Source: Streptomyces sp. DvalAA-43
GTDB taxonomy: Bacteria; Actinomycetota; Actinomycetes; Streptomycetales; Streptomycetaceae
DNA: 64,000 bases
Assembly: GCF_900091725.1 (NCBI RefSeq)
Contig: NZ_FMBW01000071.1
Span: forward strand, 62,001 to 126,000
Direction: 5' to 3'
Position numbers and translations under genes: made by a program. How positions within the stretch are numbered: the stretch's first letter is position 1; each line of letters opens with the position of its first letter. This document shows, piece after piece, positions 54,204 through 62,740 of the stretch. Under the pieces are notes generated by a model. The model saw only the letters and a program-made list of their open reading frames with translations, searched no databases and was not told the origin of the DNA.

Positions 54204-56609
54204 TTGTCGACCGACGCCGAGCGGGCGCCTCTTGAGGAGATCGACCTCACGCCCTCGCCGCAGTTGCTGGAGGCGTTGGGGGACATCCCCTACAAGCCCT
54301 GGCAGTGCATGGCCGAGCTGATCGACAACTCTTTCGACGACTTCCTGACCGACCCGGACCTCACGCGCGGGGAGCCCCGGGAGGTATGGATCACCCTTCC
54401 GAAGCCGACCGACGAGGACCTCTTCGTCAGTGTGATCGACAACGGCCGCGGCATGAGCCGCGAAATGCTCCAGAACGCGCTCCGAGCCGGCTACAGCGGC
54501 AAGCGCCGCTACGGCAGCCTGGGGCTGTTCGGCATGGGCTTCAACATCGCCACCGCGCGGCTTGGGAATCTGACCCAGGTACGGACGACCCGCGCGGGAG
54601 ACCCCGACTGGCTGGTTGTGGAGATCGACCTGCGACGGCTCGCCCGCAACGACAGCTACAAGTCGCCTCTTCGCCGTGAGCCGAAGGACGATCCCGCGCT
54701 GCACGGCACGGAGGTCGTCGTCCGCCGCCTCCGGGACGAGATCGCCGAAGACCTCAAGCGCCCCCGTCGGCACGCGGCGATCCGCGCCGACCTCGGACGC
54801 GTGTACTCCTACCTGCTCCGTAGTGAGAACCCCGTGCCCGGAGTCCCCGACGGCCCCATGGCTGGGCGCGGCTTCAAGCTCAAGGTCAACGGCAAGAACG
54901 TGTCGCCCCGGCTCCCCTGCGTATGGTCGGCATCACGAACAGTCACCAGGCAGGGCCGCGAGATCCCGGCGATCAAACCCGTGGACGTCCGTCTGGCGCC
55001 CGCCCTCGCCTGCATGGACTGTGGTCACTGGCAGAACCCGGACCTCGAGTTCGACCGTTGCGTTCAGTGCGAGAGCGAAGACCTGCAGCTGCGCGAGCGA
55101 CGTATCCACGGCTGGATCGGCGTCCAGCGGTACCTTCACGAGAGCGACTTCGGCATCGACTTCCTTCGCAACGGCAGGAAGATCCGGGTCGGGGACCGCT
55201 CTTTGTTCTCGTGGGAGAACCCGGACGACGGCACCCTCGTCCCGGAGTACCCGGTGGAGGTTCCGGCCAACCAGGGACGCATCGTAGGCGAGATCCACCT
55301 CGACCATGTTCCGGTGGGCTATCAGAAGCTGGACTTCAACCGTGAGAGCCGCGAGTGGCGGTACGCGGTGACAGCCCTGCGAGGTGAGGGCCCGATGCGC
55401 CCGAAGAAGGCCGCCGCGCTTGGCTACCCGCCAAACACCTCCCACCTCGGCGAGATCTTCAAGGGGTATCAGGAGAACCGCCCCGGCACGGATTGCCTCA
55501 TCCCTGGCGACGGAAGCAAGGCGACGCACGAGGCGGCCCGCGACTGGGGCGCGAAGTTCCACGCTGGCCAGGCCGAGTACCTCTCGGACGAGATCTGGTT
55601 CACGGCCGTACTCGCCCACGACGAGGCTCGCGATAACGGTGGCCGAGCACCGAGGCCGTCCCCCGGCGCCACAGGGCCTCGCGGCTCGTTGTCCGGGCGC
55701 ACAGGCTTGACTCCTCTGGGCGCTGGGGGCCAGACGGATGCCGACAGTGAGGCGCAGCCCGTCCCTCCCGTGGCTGAGCCCGAGCCACAGCCGGTGGAGA
55801 CGGAGGAGCAGCGGTTCGCCCGGTACCGTGCTGACTCGACCCGGCTGTTCGACCTCGCGGGCGAGGTGAGCCTTCCTCGCTTGGGGCGGCGGATCGTGAC
55901 GGTCTTTGATACCCACGTGCCCCTCCTTGATGATCAGGAACGTCAGGTTCCTTCCCTAGCCCGGATGGGGCGCGGAACCAGCCTGGAGGTCTACGTCTAC
56001 AGCGAGCACCCGGTGTTCCGGGAGTACGGGCGCGACCCGCGCGACTACGCGCTGGTGGAGATCGCGCAGACGCTACACGCCTTCGAACCCGATGGGCAGA
56101 AGGTGACGGCGGTCCTCGCTGACGTCACCCGGCAGTTTCCGGACCAGCGGGTCACCGAGTCCGCGCTGCGTGAGAGGGCCGAGGCCATGACCGGCCGAGT
56201 CCAGGGCCTGATGGAGCCGATCGTCCCGCTGAAGGCAGCCGAGTTGTGGGCTGCCCTCCCTGAGGACGCTCGCCTCCGCGCCGAGCGTGAAGCGGGTCGG
56301 GCCGACGCCTCCCTCGACTGGCCGACGGTGGTCAAGGAGGGCGCGTTCGTGGCGTACCTCGACACGGCCGGCATCGCGGCGCTCGTACGAGTTTTCCCGG
56401 GCGATTTCCTCGACGGCGCGGTGTTCAAGACCTCCTGGGTCGGCTGGTCGGACAACGAGATCAAGGACCGCCAGGTCGCGCAAGCTGTGCGACCGCTTGA
56501 GGTCGTGAGTGAGTTCCTGGCCGAACCGGGGACGAAGACCCGGCTGGAGCTGGCGCTGGCCAGGATCACCTTCGACATGCTCGACCACAACATCGTCCGC
56601 TCGGAGTGA
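54204..56609 (+). CDS. MORC-like (paraMORC) GHKL ATPase
   Basis: An 801-aa protein with an N-terminal GHKL ATPase: N-box AELIDNSFDDF (E38, D41, N42), G1 DNGRGM (79-84) and G2 GSLGLFGMGFNIA (107-112). A four-Cys zinc site (C270, C273, C286, C289) lies in the middle, followed by an S5-like domain (VPVGYQKLDFNRESREWRYA) and a Pro/Glu-rich linker near 500-545. Prokaryotic MORC homologs (paraMORC) have been reported in restriction-modification neighbourhoods with SF2 helicases, C5 methylases and Vsr, as here. The start is TTG 54204 after GAGGAGGAG. It is the first gene of a three-gene operon. Confidence 0.85.
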   Translation: MSTDAERAPLEEIDLTPSPQLLEALGDIPYKPWQCMAELIDNSFDDFLTDPDLTRGEPREVWITLPKPTDEDLFVSVIDNGRGMSREMLQNALRAGYSGKRRYGSLGLFGMGFNIATARLGNLTQVRTTRAGDPDWLVVEIDLRRLARNDSYKSPLRREPKDDPALHGTEVVVRRLRDEIAEDLKRPRRHAAIRADLGRVYSYLLRSENPVPGVPDGPMAGRGFKLKVNGKNVSPRLPCVWSASRTVTRQGREIPAIKPVDVRLAPALACMDCGHWQNPDLEFDRCVQCESEDLQLRERRIHGWIGVQRYLHESDFGIDFLRNGRKIRVGDRSLFSWENPDDGTLVPEYPVEVPANQGRIVGEIHLDHVPVGYQKLDFNRESREWRYAVTALRGEGPMRPKKAAALGYPPNTSHLGEIFKGYQENRPGTDCLIPGDGSKATHEAARDWGAKFHAGQAEYLSDEIWFTAVLAHDEARDNGGRAPRPSPGATGPRGSLSGRTGLTPLGAGGQTDADSEAQPVPPVAEPEPQPVETEEQRFARYRADSTRLFDLAGEVSLPRLGRRIVTVFDTHVPLLDDQERQVPSLARMGRGTSLEVYVYSEHPVFREYGRDPRDYALVEIAQTLHAFEPDGQKVTAVLADVTRQFPDQRVTESALRERAEAMTGRVQGLMEPIVPLKAAELWAALPEDARLRAEREAGRADASLDWPTVVKEGAFVAYLDTAGIAALVRVFPGDFLDGAVFKTSWVGWSDNEIKDRQVAQAVRPLEVVSEFLAEPGTKTRLELALARITFDMLDHNIVRSE

Positions 56610-56613
56610 ATCT

Positions 56614-58287
56614 GTGACGACCTCCTTCATGGCCCCGGATTTCCTTCGCGCCCTTGGGCCGTCGGGATTCACTCGCCAGGTGGAGCGCCTCGCGCTCCAC
56701 CTGGGTTTCACCGACGTGGTCAACATCGACGGGTCCTACGACCAAGGAGGGGACATCCTCGCGCTCCGGGAGGGAAAGCGCTGGGTCTTCCAAGCGAAGT
56801 GGAAAGCGGGGGCGGCCGTGCCGTCCGGCGCGATCGACGAGGTGCTCCACGCCAAGGCTTACTACGGCGCGGACCACGCCGTAGTCGTGACGAACAGCCG
56901 CTTCGGACCTACCACCCGCAAGCGCCGCGAGAGTCTCGCGGCAGCCGGGATGCGCGTGGAGCTGTGGTCTGGTCACGAACTCATGGACTTGTACGCGGAC
57001 GACGGGTTCGCTGCCCGGCGCCTTCCGCCCCATACCCTGCGGGCTTACCAGGAGCAGGCGCTCCAGGCCGTCCTCGCCGACCTCGACAGCTCGGACCGCG
57101 CGCTGCTCGTGCTGGCCACCGGCCTGGGGAAGACGGTGGTCGGCGGCGAGGTGATCGCTCATCATCTCAGTCAGAATCCCCGCGACAAGGTCCTGGTCGT
57201 CGCCCCGGCCAAGGACCTGGTGGACCAGCTGGAACGCGCGCTCTGGCAGCACCTGCCCAAGGACGTCCGCACGCAACTCCTGACCGGAGATCACCGCCCC
57301 GACGACCTGCGAGGGGTGACGTGCGCCACTGTGGCGAGTGGCCTCGGTTACGCGCGGGCCGGCTACAGGCCCGCTCTGGTGATGGTCGATGAGGCCCACC
57401 ACGTGGCCGAGGACGGGCAGCTCGCCGAGCTGCTCGACGTCCTCTCTGCCAGCCGCCAATTCGGAGTGACGGCGACGCCGTGGCGGGGCGACCGCTTCGA
57501 CATTCGCCATCGGTTCGGCGAGCCGAGCTTCACTCTCGGCATTGAGGACGGCATGCGACTCGGCTACCTGTCCGAAGTGCGGTACAGGCTCTACGCCGAC
57601 AGCATCGACTGGGACTTCGTCCGCTCAGCCAGCGAGCACAGCTACTCAATCAAGGACCTGAACGCTCGCCTCTTCCTACCCGAACGGGACGAGGCCGTCC
57701 GCGAACAACTCATGGCCGTCTGGGAGCGAACACCCCAGCCGCGTGCGATCGTGTTCTGCCGCACCGTCGAGCACGCCGAGCAGATGGCCGCCCTGCTCGG
57801 AGAAGTCCCCCAGTGGCGCGGAGCGCTCGCGGTCCACGCCCGACTGGACCGGCGCGAGCGGCAGGCGCGGCTGATGCGCTTCCGCAGCGGGCAGACGCCG
57901 ATCCTCACGGCGGTCGACATCCTTAACGAGGGAGTCGACGTTCCAGACGTCAACATCCTCTGCTTCGCGCGAGTCACGCACAGCCGTAGGATCTTCGTGC
58001 AACAGCTTGGGAGAGGCTTGAGGTTGCGCACCGGGAAGACGCACGTGGAGGTTCTGGACTTCGTCAGCGACATCCGTCGCGTCGCGGCCATCATGAACAT
58101 TCGCCAACAGGTCGCGGAGGACGAGCTGGAAATCCTGCGGCTGACGCAGCGCGGCACCAGCTTCGAGTTCGCGGACCAGCGCGCCGAGAGCCTGATGCGT
58201 GAATGGATCAAGGACGCGGCCAGCCTGGAGACCGCGCTCGACGAGAGTCGTTTGCAGTTCCCCAACCCCGCCGTTTTTGGAGGTTAA
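56614..58287 (+). CDS. Mrr-like nuclease fused to SF2 helicase
   Basis: A 557-aa fusion. Residues 15-125 form a restriction-endonuclease-like domain with GGDILALREGKRWVFQAKWK, that is Asp47 and Q60-A-K62, a PD-(D/E)xK variant of the Mrr_cat type. Residues 140-540 are an SF2 helicase: Walker A LATGLGKT (167-174), DEAH box VDEAHH (258-263), motif III TATPWRGD, motif VI QLGRGLRLRTGK. Such nuclease-helicase fusions translocate along DNA and cut. The GTG at 56614 starts four bases after the paraMORC stop; the frame reaches upstream to 56509 but would overlap that gene. Likely works with the MORC-like ATPase. Confidence 0.9.
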   Translation: MTTSFMAPDFLRALGPSGFTRQVERLALHLGFTDVVNIDGSYDQGGDILALREGKRWVFQAKWKAGAAVPSGAIDEVLHAKAYYGADHAVVVTNSRFGPTTRKRRESLAAAGMRVELWSGHELMDLYADDGFAARRLPPHTLRAYQEQALQAVLADLDSSDRALLVLATGLGKTVVGGEVIAHHLSQNPRDKVLVVAPAKDLVDQLERALWQHLPKDVRTQLLTGDHRPDDLRGVTCATVASGLGYARAGYRPALVMVDEAHHVAEDGQLAELLDVLSASRQFGVTATPWRGDRFDIRHRFGEPSFTLGIEDGMRLGYLSEVRYRLYADSIDWDFVRSASEHSYSIKDLNARLFLPERDEAVREQLMAVWERTPQPRAIVFCRTVEHAEQMAALLGEVPQWRGALAVHARLDRRERQARLMRFRSGQTPILTAVDILNEGVDVPDVNILCFARVTHSRRIFVQQLGRGLRLRTGKTHVEVLDFVSDIRRVAAIMNIRQQVAEDELEILRLTQRGTSFEFADQRAESLMREWIKDAASLETALDESRLQFPNPAVFGG

Positions 58288-58293
58288 ACCCGG

Positions 58294-58896
58294 ATGAGCG
58301 AGATCGACGAGGAGATCCGGGGGGAGGTCCTCTCCGAGGTCTACCGCCAGATCGAGGAGCTCGACTGGGACGGGTTGTCCTCACGTGAGCGCTCACGGTG
58401 TTACGAACGATGGGTCAATGACCCATTGATCGGTGACAAGCTGGCCCGGTTCATTCCCCGGGAGAAGGTCCGGGTGTGGATCAAGGACGGGCCGGTGAAG
58501 GAACTACCCCGGGTCCGCAACGGCATCGGCCCCAACGCGAAGTACGCTTCCCGCCGTTACCCGACGGCCGATCAGATCGCCCAGCAGGTTCTCGGCCTGG
58601 ACTGGCGCGCCAACCTCGACACGCTAGGGATCAAGCCCACCCAGTGTGTCGTCAAGGGGCCCGGCTCCGACGAGCGGCTCATGATGTGGGCACCACCTCA
58701 GAACCTCCAGGACCTCGTCTGGGCCGGCATCAACGCCAAGGTGGACGATCGCCCTGAGCCTCTCCTCATCATCGGGCTGACTCAAGGGCAGCGACTCAGC
58801 GAAGGGGAGCAGGCAAGGCAGCGCCATGTCGCAGGGGTAGCAGGGCTTGAGCTGATACACACCACACTGAGGCTGACGCGCGTCTCTCCATACTGA
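58294..58896 (+). CDS. Unknown 200-aa protein, third gene of the MORC-like operon
   Basis: A 200-aa soluble protein without a recognised family. It starts 6 bp after the nuclease-helicase stop with GGAGG 14 bases before the ATG. The N-terminal 90 residues are charged and helical (EEIRGEVLSEVYRQIEELDW, ERSRCYERWVNDPLIGDKLA); the rest has GLDWRANLDTLGIKPTQCVV, an MMWAPPQNLQDLVWAGINAK segment and RPEPLLIIGLTQGQRLSEGE. No nuclease or methylase motif seen. Close spacing implies that it belongs to the same system as the paraMORC and the nuclease-helicase. Confidence 0.7.
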   Translation: MSEIDEEIRGEVLSEVYRQIEELDWDGLSSRERSRCYERWVNDPLIGDKLARFIPREKVRVWIKDGPVKELPRVRNGIGPNAKYASRRYPTADQIAQQVLGLDWRANLDTLGIKPTQCVVKGPGSDERLMMWAPPQNLQDLVWAGINAKVDDRPEPLLIIGLTQGQRLSEGEQARQRHVAGVAGLELIHTTLRLTRVSPY

Positions 58897-59381
58897 CCTT
58901 TCTCGGCAGTGCTTCACCGCGCTGGCGAGCAGGACACGTGCGCTGATCAAGCACAGGAAGGCGCCGACAGCGGTCCCATCGCAGGCTCAAGGAGAAGGGC
59001 TCCGAGGCCGCCGACTCAGGGCGAACGTCCCTGGACACTCCTACCGAGGACGGCGCGAATCCTGGCTCTTGCCAAGCGCTCGGCAGGTATCGGCGTCGGT
59101 GAAGTTGAACGCCAGGGTGCTGTTTAGGAGACCCGGCCCGTATTCACCGACTCGTCCGCATCGAGCAGAAACTGCGTGCCCAGTCCGCCGCTCGAACCAC
59201 GGGGCCCCAAGGCTGCACCGCTGACGCCGACGACTGTCGGGATCGGATCGATTGTCACTACTTGAGGAACCTTGTAGCGGACTGCACGAGCGCGATCGTA
59301 GAGATCCCACAACAACCGCCGCCCAGTGCACCTCTGCTTACACGGCTGGCCAGGAGCCGTTCAGCACGGTGGCCGCACGCT

Positions 59382-59401
59382 CGGCCACCAAATGGCCACC
59401 G
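59382..59401 (+). repeat. 20-bp end repeat, right copy
   Basis: CGGCCACCAAATGGCCACCG; one mismatch to 35994-36013. Lies 203 bp inside attR. Confidence 0.5.
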
Positions 59402-59490
59402 CACCGCCCCAAACTGGTCGAGGTGAAGCCGCAGGAAGCAGCAAAAGGCCGGGTCACAGACTTACAAGAAGAAATCACCACGGGCTGCCG

Positions 59491-59528
59491 ACCTTGGGCC
59501 TACGCATTGCAATGCGTAGGCCCAAGGT
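59491..59528. repeat. 38-bp perfect palindrome containing att-core sequence
   Basis: Two 19-base arms with no spacer. Each arm carries CCTACGCATT, the same ten bases found in the anticodon arm part of the tRNA-Thr att repeat (59632-59641). It lies 77 bp from attR. It could be a hairpin, an integrase core-type site or a recombination by-product. Confidence 0.75.
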
Positions 59529-59566
59529 GCTCGACTGGCCCGCATTCCAAGGTCAAGAAAACGAAG

Positions 59567-59598
59567 AAACCGCAGGCCAGAGGTCTGGCCTGCGGTTT
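59567..59598 (-). terminator. Rho-independent terminator of tRNA-Thr
   Basis: Perfect 15-base inverted repeat (59567-59581 and 59584-59598), then TCTTCGTTTTCTTG on the minus strand: a textbook intrinsic terminator 7 bp beyond the tRNA 3' end. Confidence 0.85.
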
Positions 59599-59604
59599 AC
59601 CTTG

Positions 59605-59647
59605 GAGCCGCCTTCGGGATTCGAACCCGAGACCTACGCATTACGAG
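59605..59647. repeat. attR: 43-bp repeat inside the intact tRNA-Thr
   Basis: From one base beyond the discriminator to the anticodon loop of tRNA-Thr; identical to 35833-35875. The crossover would lie within these 43 bases. Confidence 0.88.
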
Positions 59648-59679
59648 TGCGTTGCTCTGGCCAACTGAGCTAAGGCGGC
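59606..59679 (-). tRNA. tRNA-Thr (anticodon CGT)
   Basis: Complete cloverleaf on the minus strand, 73 bases plus discriminator: acceptor GCCGCCT/AGGCGGC, D-arm GCTC...GAGC, anticodon stem ACGCA/TGCGT with loop CTCGTAA (CGT reads ACG threonine codons), T-arm TCGGG/CCCGA with TTCGAAT loop. CCA is not encoded. Its 3' half is the integration target of the island, so the intact copy is kept by the sequence at this end. Confidence 0.95.
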
Positions 59680-59809
59680 ACGCCCTGTCGCACTATGGTG
59701 CGATCAGCAGCGTCGCCAAGTCTACACAGTTTCCGGGGGTGCTCCGTACCAGCCTCGTTCCGCGCCGTTTTCGCAGGTCAGTGGGGAGGTAGGTGGGGAG
59801 GCCGGGTGG

Positions 59810-61354
59810 TCAGGAGCACTTCTCGTCCTTGGTCGGTGGGGTGCCCTCCAGGAGGTAGGTGTTGATCGCCGTGTCGATGCACTCGCTGCCGCGGCCGTAC
59901 GCCGTGTGGCCGTCGCCCCGGTAGGTGAGGAGGGTGCCGGAGGAGAGCTGGCCGGCCAGGGACTGGGCCCACTTGTACGGGGTGGCCGGGTCACGGGTCG
60001 TGCCGACCACGACGATCGGGGCCGCACCCTTCGCCTCGATGCGGTGGGGGTGGCCCGTGGGCGGGACCGGCCAGTCGGCGCAGTTCAGGGCGGCCCAGGC
60101 GAAGGACTTGCCGAAGACCGGGGACGCCTTCTCGAAGCTGGGAACGGCACGGGCGGCGGCCTTGGCGTCGGCGAAGGCGGGCGGCTGGTCCAGGCAGTTC
60201 ACGGCCGCGTTGGCGAACATGAGGTTGGCGTACGTGCCGTTCGGCCGGCGTTCGTAGTAGCTGTCCGACAGGGCGAGCAGGCCGGAGCCGTCGCCCTTCT
60301 GCGCGGCGGCGAGGGCCTCGCGGAGCTGGGGCCAGGCCGACTCGTCGTACATGGCGGCGATGACCCCCGTGGTGGCCAGGGATTCGGTGAGCCTGCGGGA
60401 TTCGCCGGTGGCGATCGGCCGGGCGTCGAGGTCGGTGAAGAGCCGCTTCATGCGGGCGGCGGCATCGGCGGTCGAGGTGGTGCCGAGCGGGCAGTTCTTC
60501 TTCTTCACGCAGTCGGCGGCGAAGGCCTGGAACCCGGTCTCGAAACCGGCGGTCTGGTCGCGGTTCAGGGTGAGGGCGTCGAGCGACGGGTCCATCGCAC
60601 CGTCGAGGACCAGCCGGCCGACCCGGGCGGGGAAGAGGCCGGCGTACGTCGCGCCGAGGAAGGTGCCGTACGACGCCCCGACGTAGTTCAGCTTCTCGTC
60701 GCCGAGCAGGGATCGCAGCATGTCCATGTCGCGGGCGGTCTCGACGGTGGAGACATGGGGCAGGATCTCGCCGGAGTGCTTCTCGCAGCCGTCGGCGAGC
60801 TCCTTGAACGCATCGGTCAGCTCGGTGACCTCGCGGGTGTCGTCCGGGGTCTGGTCGACCTCGGTGTAGCTGTCCATCTGCGGACCGGTGAGGCAGACGA
60901 CGGGCTCGCTGCGGGCCACTCCGCGAGGGTCGACGGCGACCATGTCGTAGCGGGCGCGGACCTGGGCCGGGTAGCCGAGCGCCGCGTAGCTCTGGAGGTA
61001 TTCGACGGCCGAGCCGCCGGGCCCGCCCGGGTTCACCAGGAGGGAGCCGATCCGCTTGCCGGGGCCGGTGGCCTTCTTGCGGGAGACGGCCAGGTTGATC
61101 TTGGTGCCGTCCGGTTTCTTGTAGTCCAGTGGCGCCTTCATCGTCGTGCACTGGAACCCCTCGACACCGCAGTCCCGCCACTTCAGTTGCTGCGCGTAGT
61201 ACGGCTTGAGCCCTGCGGGGACGGCCGGTGCGGACGCGGCGGAGGACGCGGACGACGACGTGTTCGTCGAACTGCCGCTGGTACAGCCGGAGATGAGCAG
61301 GCCGGCGGTTCCGAGCGTGGTGGCGAGGATGTGGAGCGAGCGCCTGGTGTCCAT
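59810..61354 (-). CDS. Secreted tripeptidyl aminopeptidase-like lipoprotein (alpha/beta hydrolase)
   Basis: A 514-aa exported S33-type peptidase of the Tap/SlpD/SlpE group of Streptomyces, which remove tripeptides from secreted proteins. The signal peptide ends in lipobox LISGC (Cys24), so it is probably a lipoprotein. Catalytic Ser228 is in YVGASYGTFLG, the Asp in TTRDPATPYKWA and the His in RGDGHTAYGRG; the oxyanion VNPGGPGGSA loop is present. The C-terminal ECIDTAINTYLLEGTPP is the family ending. I chose ATG 61354 (MDTRRSLHIL); the frame is open to 61477. In S. coelicolor the same gene lies next to holB. Confidence 0.92.
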   Translation of the reverse strand: MDTRRSLHILATTLGTAGLLISGCTSGSSTNTSSSASSAASAPAVPAGLKPYYAQQLKWRDCGVEGFQCTTMKAPLDYKKPDGTKINLAVSRKKATGPGKRIGSLLVNPGGPGGSAVEYLQSYAALGYPAQVRARYDMVAVDPRGVARSEPVVCLTGPQMDSYTEVDQTPDDTREVTELTDAFKELADGCEKHSGEILPHVSTVETARDMDMLRSLLGDEKLNYVGASYGTFLGATYAGLFPARVGRLVLDGAMDPSLDALTLNRDQTAGFETGFQAFAADCVKKKNCPLGTTSTADAAARMKRLFTDLDARPIATGESRRLTESLATTGVIAAMYDESAWPQLREALAAAQKGDGSGLLALSDSYYERRPNGTYANLMFANAAVNCLDQPPAFADAKAAARAVPSFEKASPVFGKSFAWAALNCADWPVPPTGHPHRIEAKGAAPIVVVGTTRDPATPYKWAQSLAGQLSSGTLLTYRGDGHTAYGRGSECIDTAINTYLLEGTPPTKDEKCS

Positions 61355-61534
61355 GCCCGGAGCGTAGTCGCCATGCCATGGTTCGCCCCGATTCGCTCCC
61401 CATACGGGTGAATGAACGATCATGAATGAGCGATCGTGAACGGGTCGGGCGCGGGTCGAGCGCGGGTGACCGGCCACGAACGGACGAACCAGGAACGGAC
61501 CGGCCGAAGACGGGCCGGCCCGGAACGGGTCGTG

Positions 61535-62740
61535 TCAGCCCGCGCGCAGCGCCATCGTCATCGCCTCCACCGCGAGCAGCGGCGCCACGTTGCGGTCCAG
61601 CGCCCGACGGCAGGCGATCACCGCCTCTATCCGGCGAAGGGTACGCTCGGGCGTGGACGAACGGGCGATGCGGTCGAGGGCGTCCTGTGCGTCGGCATTG
61701 GCGATGGCGATCCCCGAGCCCAGCTGGATGGCCAGCACATCACGGTAGAAGCCGGTCAGGTCGGTGAGCGCGAGATCGAGGCTGTCGCGCTGCGTACGCG
61801 TCTTGCGGCGTTTCTGCCTGTCCTCCAGCTCCTTCATCACCCCGGCGGTACCACGCGGCAGCCGTCCCCCGGCGGCGGCACCGAGCGCGGCCTTCATCTC
61901 CTCCGTCTCCTTGACGTCGACCTCCTCGGAGACCTGCTTGGCGTCATCGGTGGCGGTGTCGATCAGCTCCTGGGCGGCCTTGAGGCAACCCCCGATGTCC
62001 TCCACCCGCAACGGGAGCTTGAGCACGGCGGCGCGGCGCGAGCGGGCCCGCTCGTCGGTCGCGAGGCGGCGGGCCCTGCCGATGTGGCCCTGGGTGGCCC
62101 GTGCGGCGGACGCGGCCCGCTCCGGATCGATGCCGTCACGCCGGATCAGGACGTCGGCGACCGCGTCCACCGGGGGCGTGCGCAGCGTGAGGTGGCGGCA
62201 GCGGGAGCGGATGGTGGGCAGCACGTCTTCGAGGGAGGGCGCGCAGAGCAGCCACACCGTGCGGGGCGCGGGCTCCTCGACCGCCTTCAGCAGTACGTTC
62301 CCCGCGCCTTCGGTGAGGCGGTCGGCGTCCTCCAGGACGATGACCTGCCAGCGGCCGACGGCCGGGGAGAGCTGGGCGCGGCGAACCAGCTCGCGGGTCT
62401 CCTTCACACCGATGGAGAGCAGATCCGTACGGACCACCTCGACGTCGGCGTGGGTGCCGATGAGGCTGGTGTGGCAGCCGTCGCAGAATCCGCAGCCGGG
62501 TGCGCCGCCCAGGGCGCGGTCGGGGCTGGTGCACTGGAGGGCGGCGGCGAAGGCACGGGCGGCGGTGGAACGGCCGGAGCCCGGCGGCCCCGTGAACAGC
62601 CAGGCATGGGTCATCTTCGACCCCGTCGGGACCGGCTCGCCCGCGGAGTGGGCGGTGACCAGCGCATCGGCGTCCCGGGCGGCGGCGCCGAGCTGCTCCT
62701 GCACCCGGTCCTGGCCGACCAGGTCGTCCCATACGGTCAT
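61535..62740 (-). CDS. holB: DNA polymerase III subunit delta'
   Basis: Clamp-loader subunit of the replisome. The 401-aa protein opens TVWDDLVGQDRVQEQL, has the AAA+ Walker A GPPGSGRS (51-58), a four-Cys zinc module (C71, C84, C87, C90) and the sensor region SPAVGRWQVIVLEDADRLTE. Like other delta' proteins with an intact-looking P-loop in actinobacteria, nucleotide hydrolysis is uncertain. The ATG at 62740 fits. Upstream 267 bp to the next gene contain short TACTGGC repeats but no gene. Confidence 0.95.
   Translation of the reverse strand: MTVWDDLVGQDRVQEQLGAAARDADALVTAHSAGEPVPTGSKMTHAWLFTGPPGSGRSTAARAFAAALQCTSPDRALGGAPGCGFCDGCHTSLIGTHADVEVVRTDLLSIGVKETRELVRRAQLSPAVGRWQVIVLEDADRLTEGAGNVLLKAVEEPAPRTVWLLCAPSLEDVLPTIRSRCRHLTLRTPPVDAVADVLIRRDGIDPERAASAARATQGHIGRARRLATDERARSRRAAVLKLPLRVEDIGGCLKAAQELIDTATDDAKQVSEEVDVKETEEMKAALGAAAGGRLPRGTAGVMKELEDRQKRRKTRTQRDSLDLALTDLTGFYRDVLAIQLGSGIAIANADAQDALDRIARSSTPERTLRRIEAVIACRRALDRNVAPLLAVEAMTMALRAG

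Larger units (their letters stand above)
58897..59604. other. Gene-free right end of the island
   Basis: 708 bp with no reliable gene. It contains the right copy of the 20-bp end repeat (59382-59401), a 38-bp perfect palindrome (59491-59528) and the tRNA-Thr terminator. A plus-strand open frame that runs across the tRNA (residues such as RDSNPRPTHYECVALAN) is the well-known false product of tRNA antisense translation. An integrase would be expected in this place and is absent. Confidence 0.55.
35833..59647. mobile_element. 23.8-kb integrated defence island in tRNA-Thr(CGT)
   Basis: Region between the 43-bp direct repeats. It contains an IS66 scar, a helicase operon, a caspase-like gene and hydrolase, a type II restriction-modification set and a MORC-like operon. 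A 20-bp repeat (35994-36013 and 59382-59401) sits inside both ends. No integrase, excisionase, replication or transfer gene is visible, so the element is now a fixed island or is mobilised in trans. Confidence 0.75.

Noticed and set aside
59252-59668. 138-aa open frame ending RDSNPRPTHYECVALAN
   Set aside because: It reads antisense through the tRNA-Thr gene; this peptide is a known false annotation of tRNA loci.
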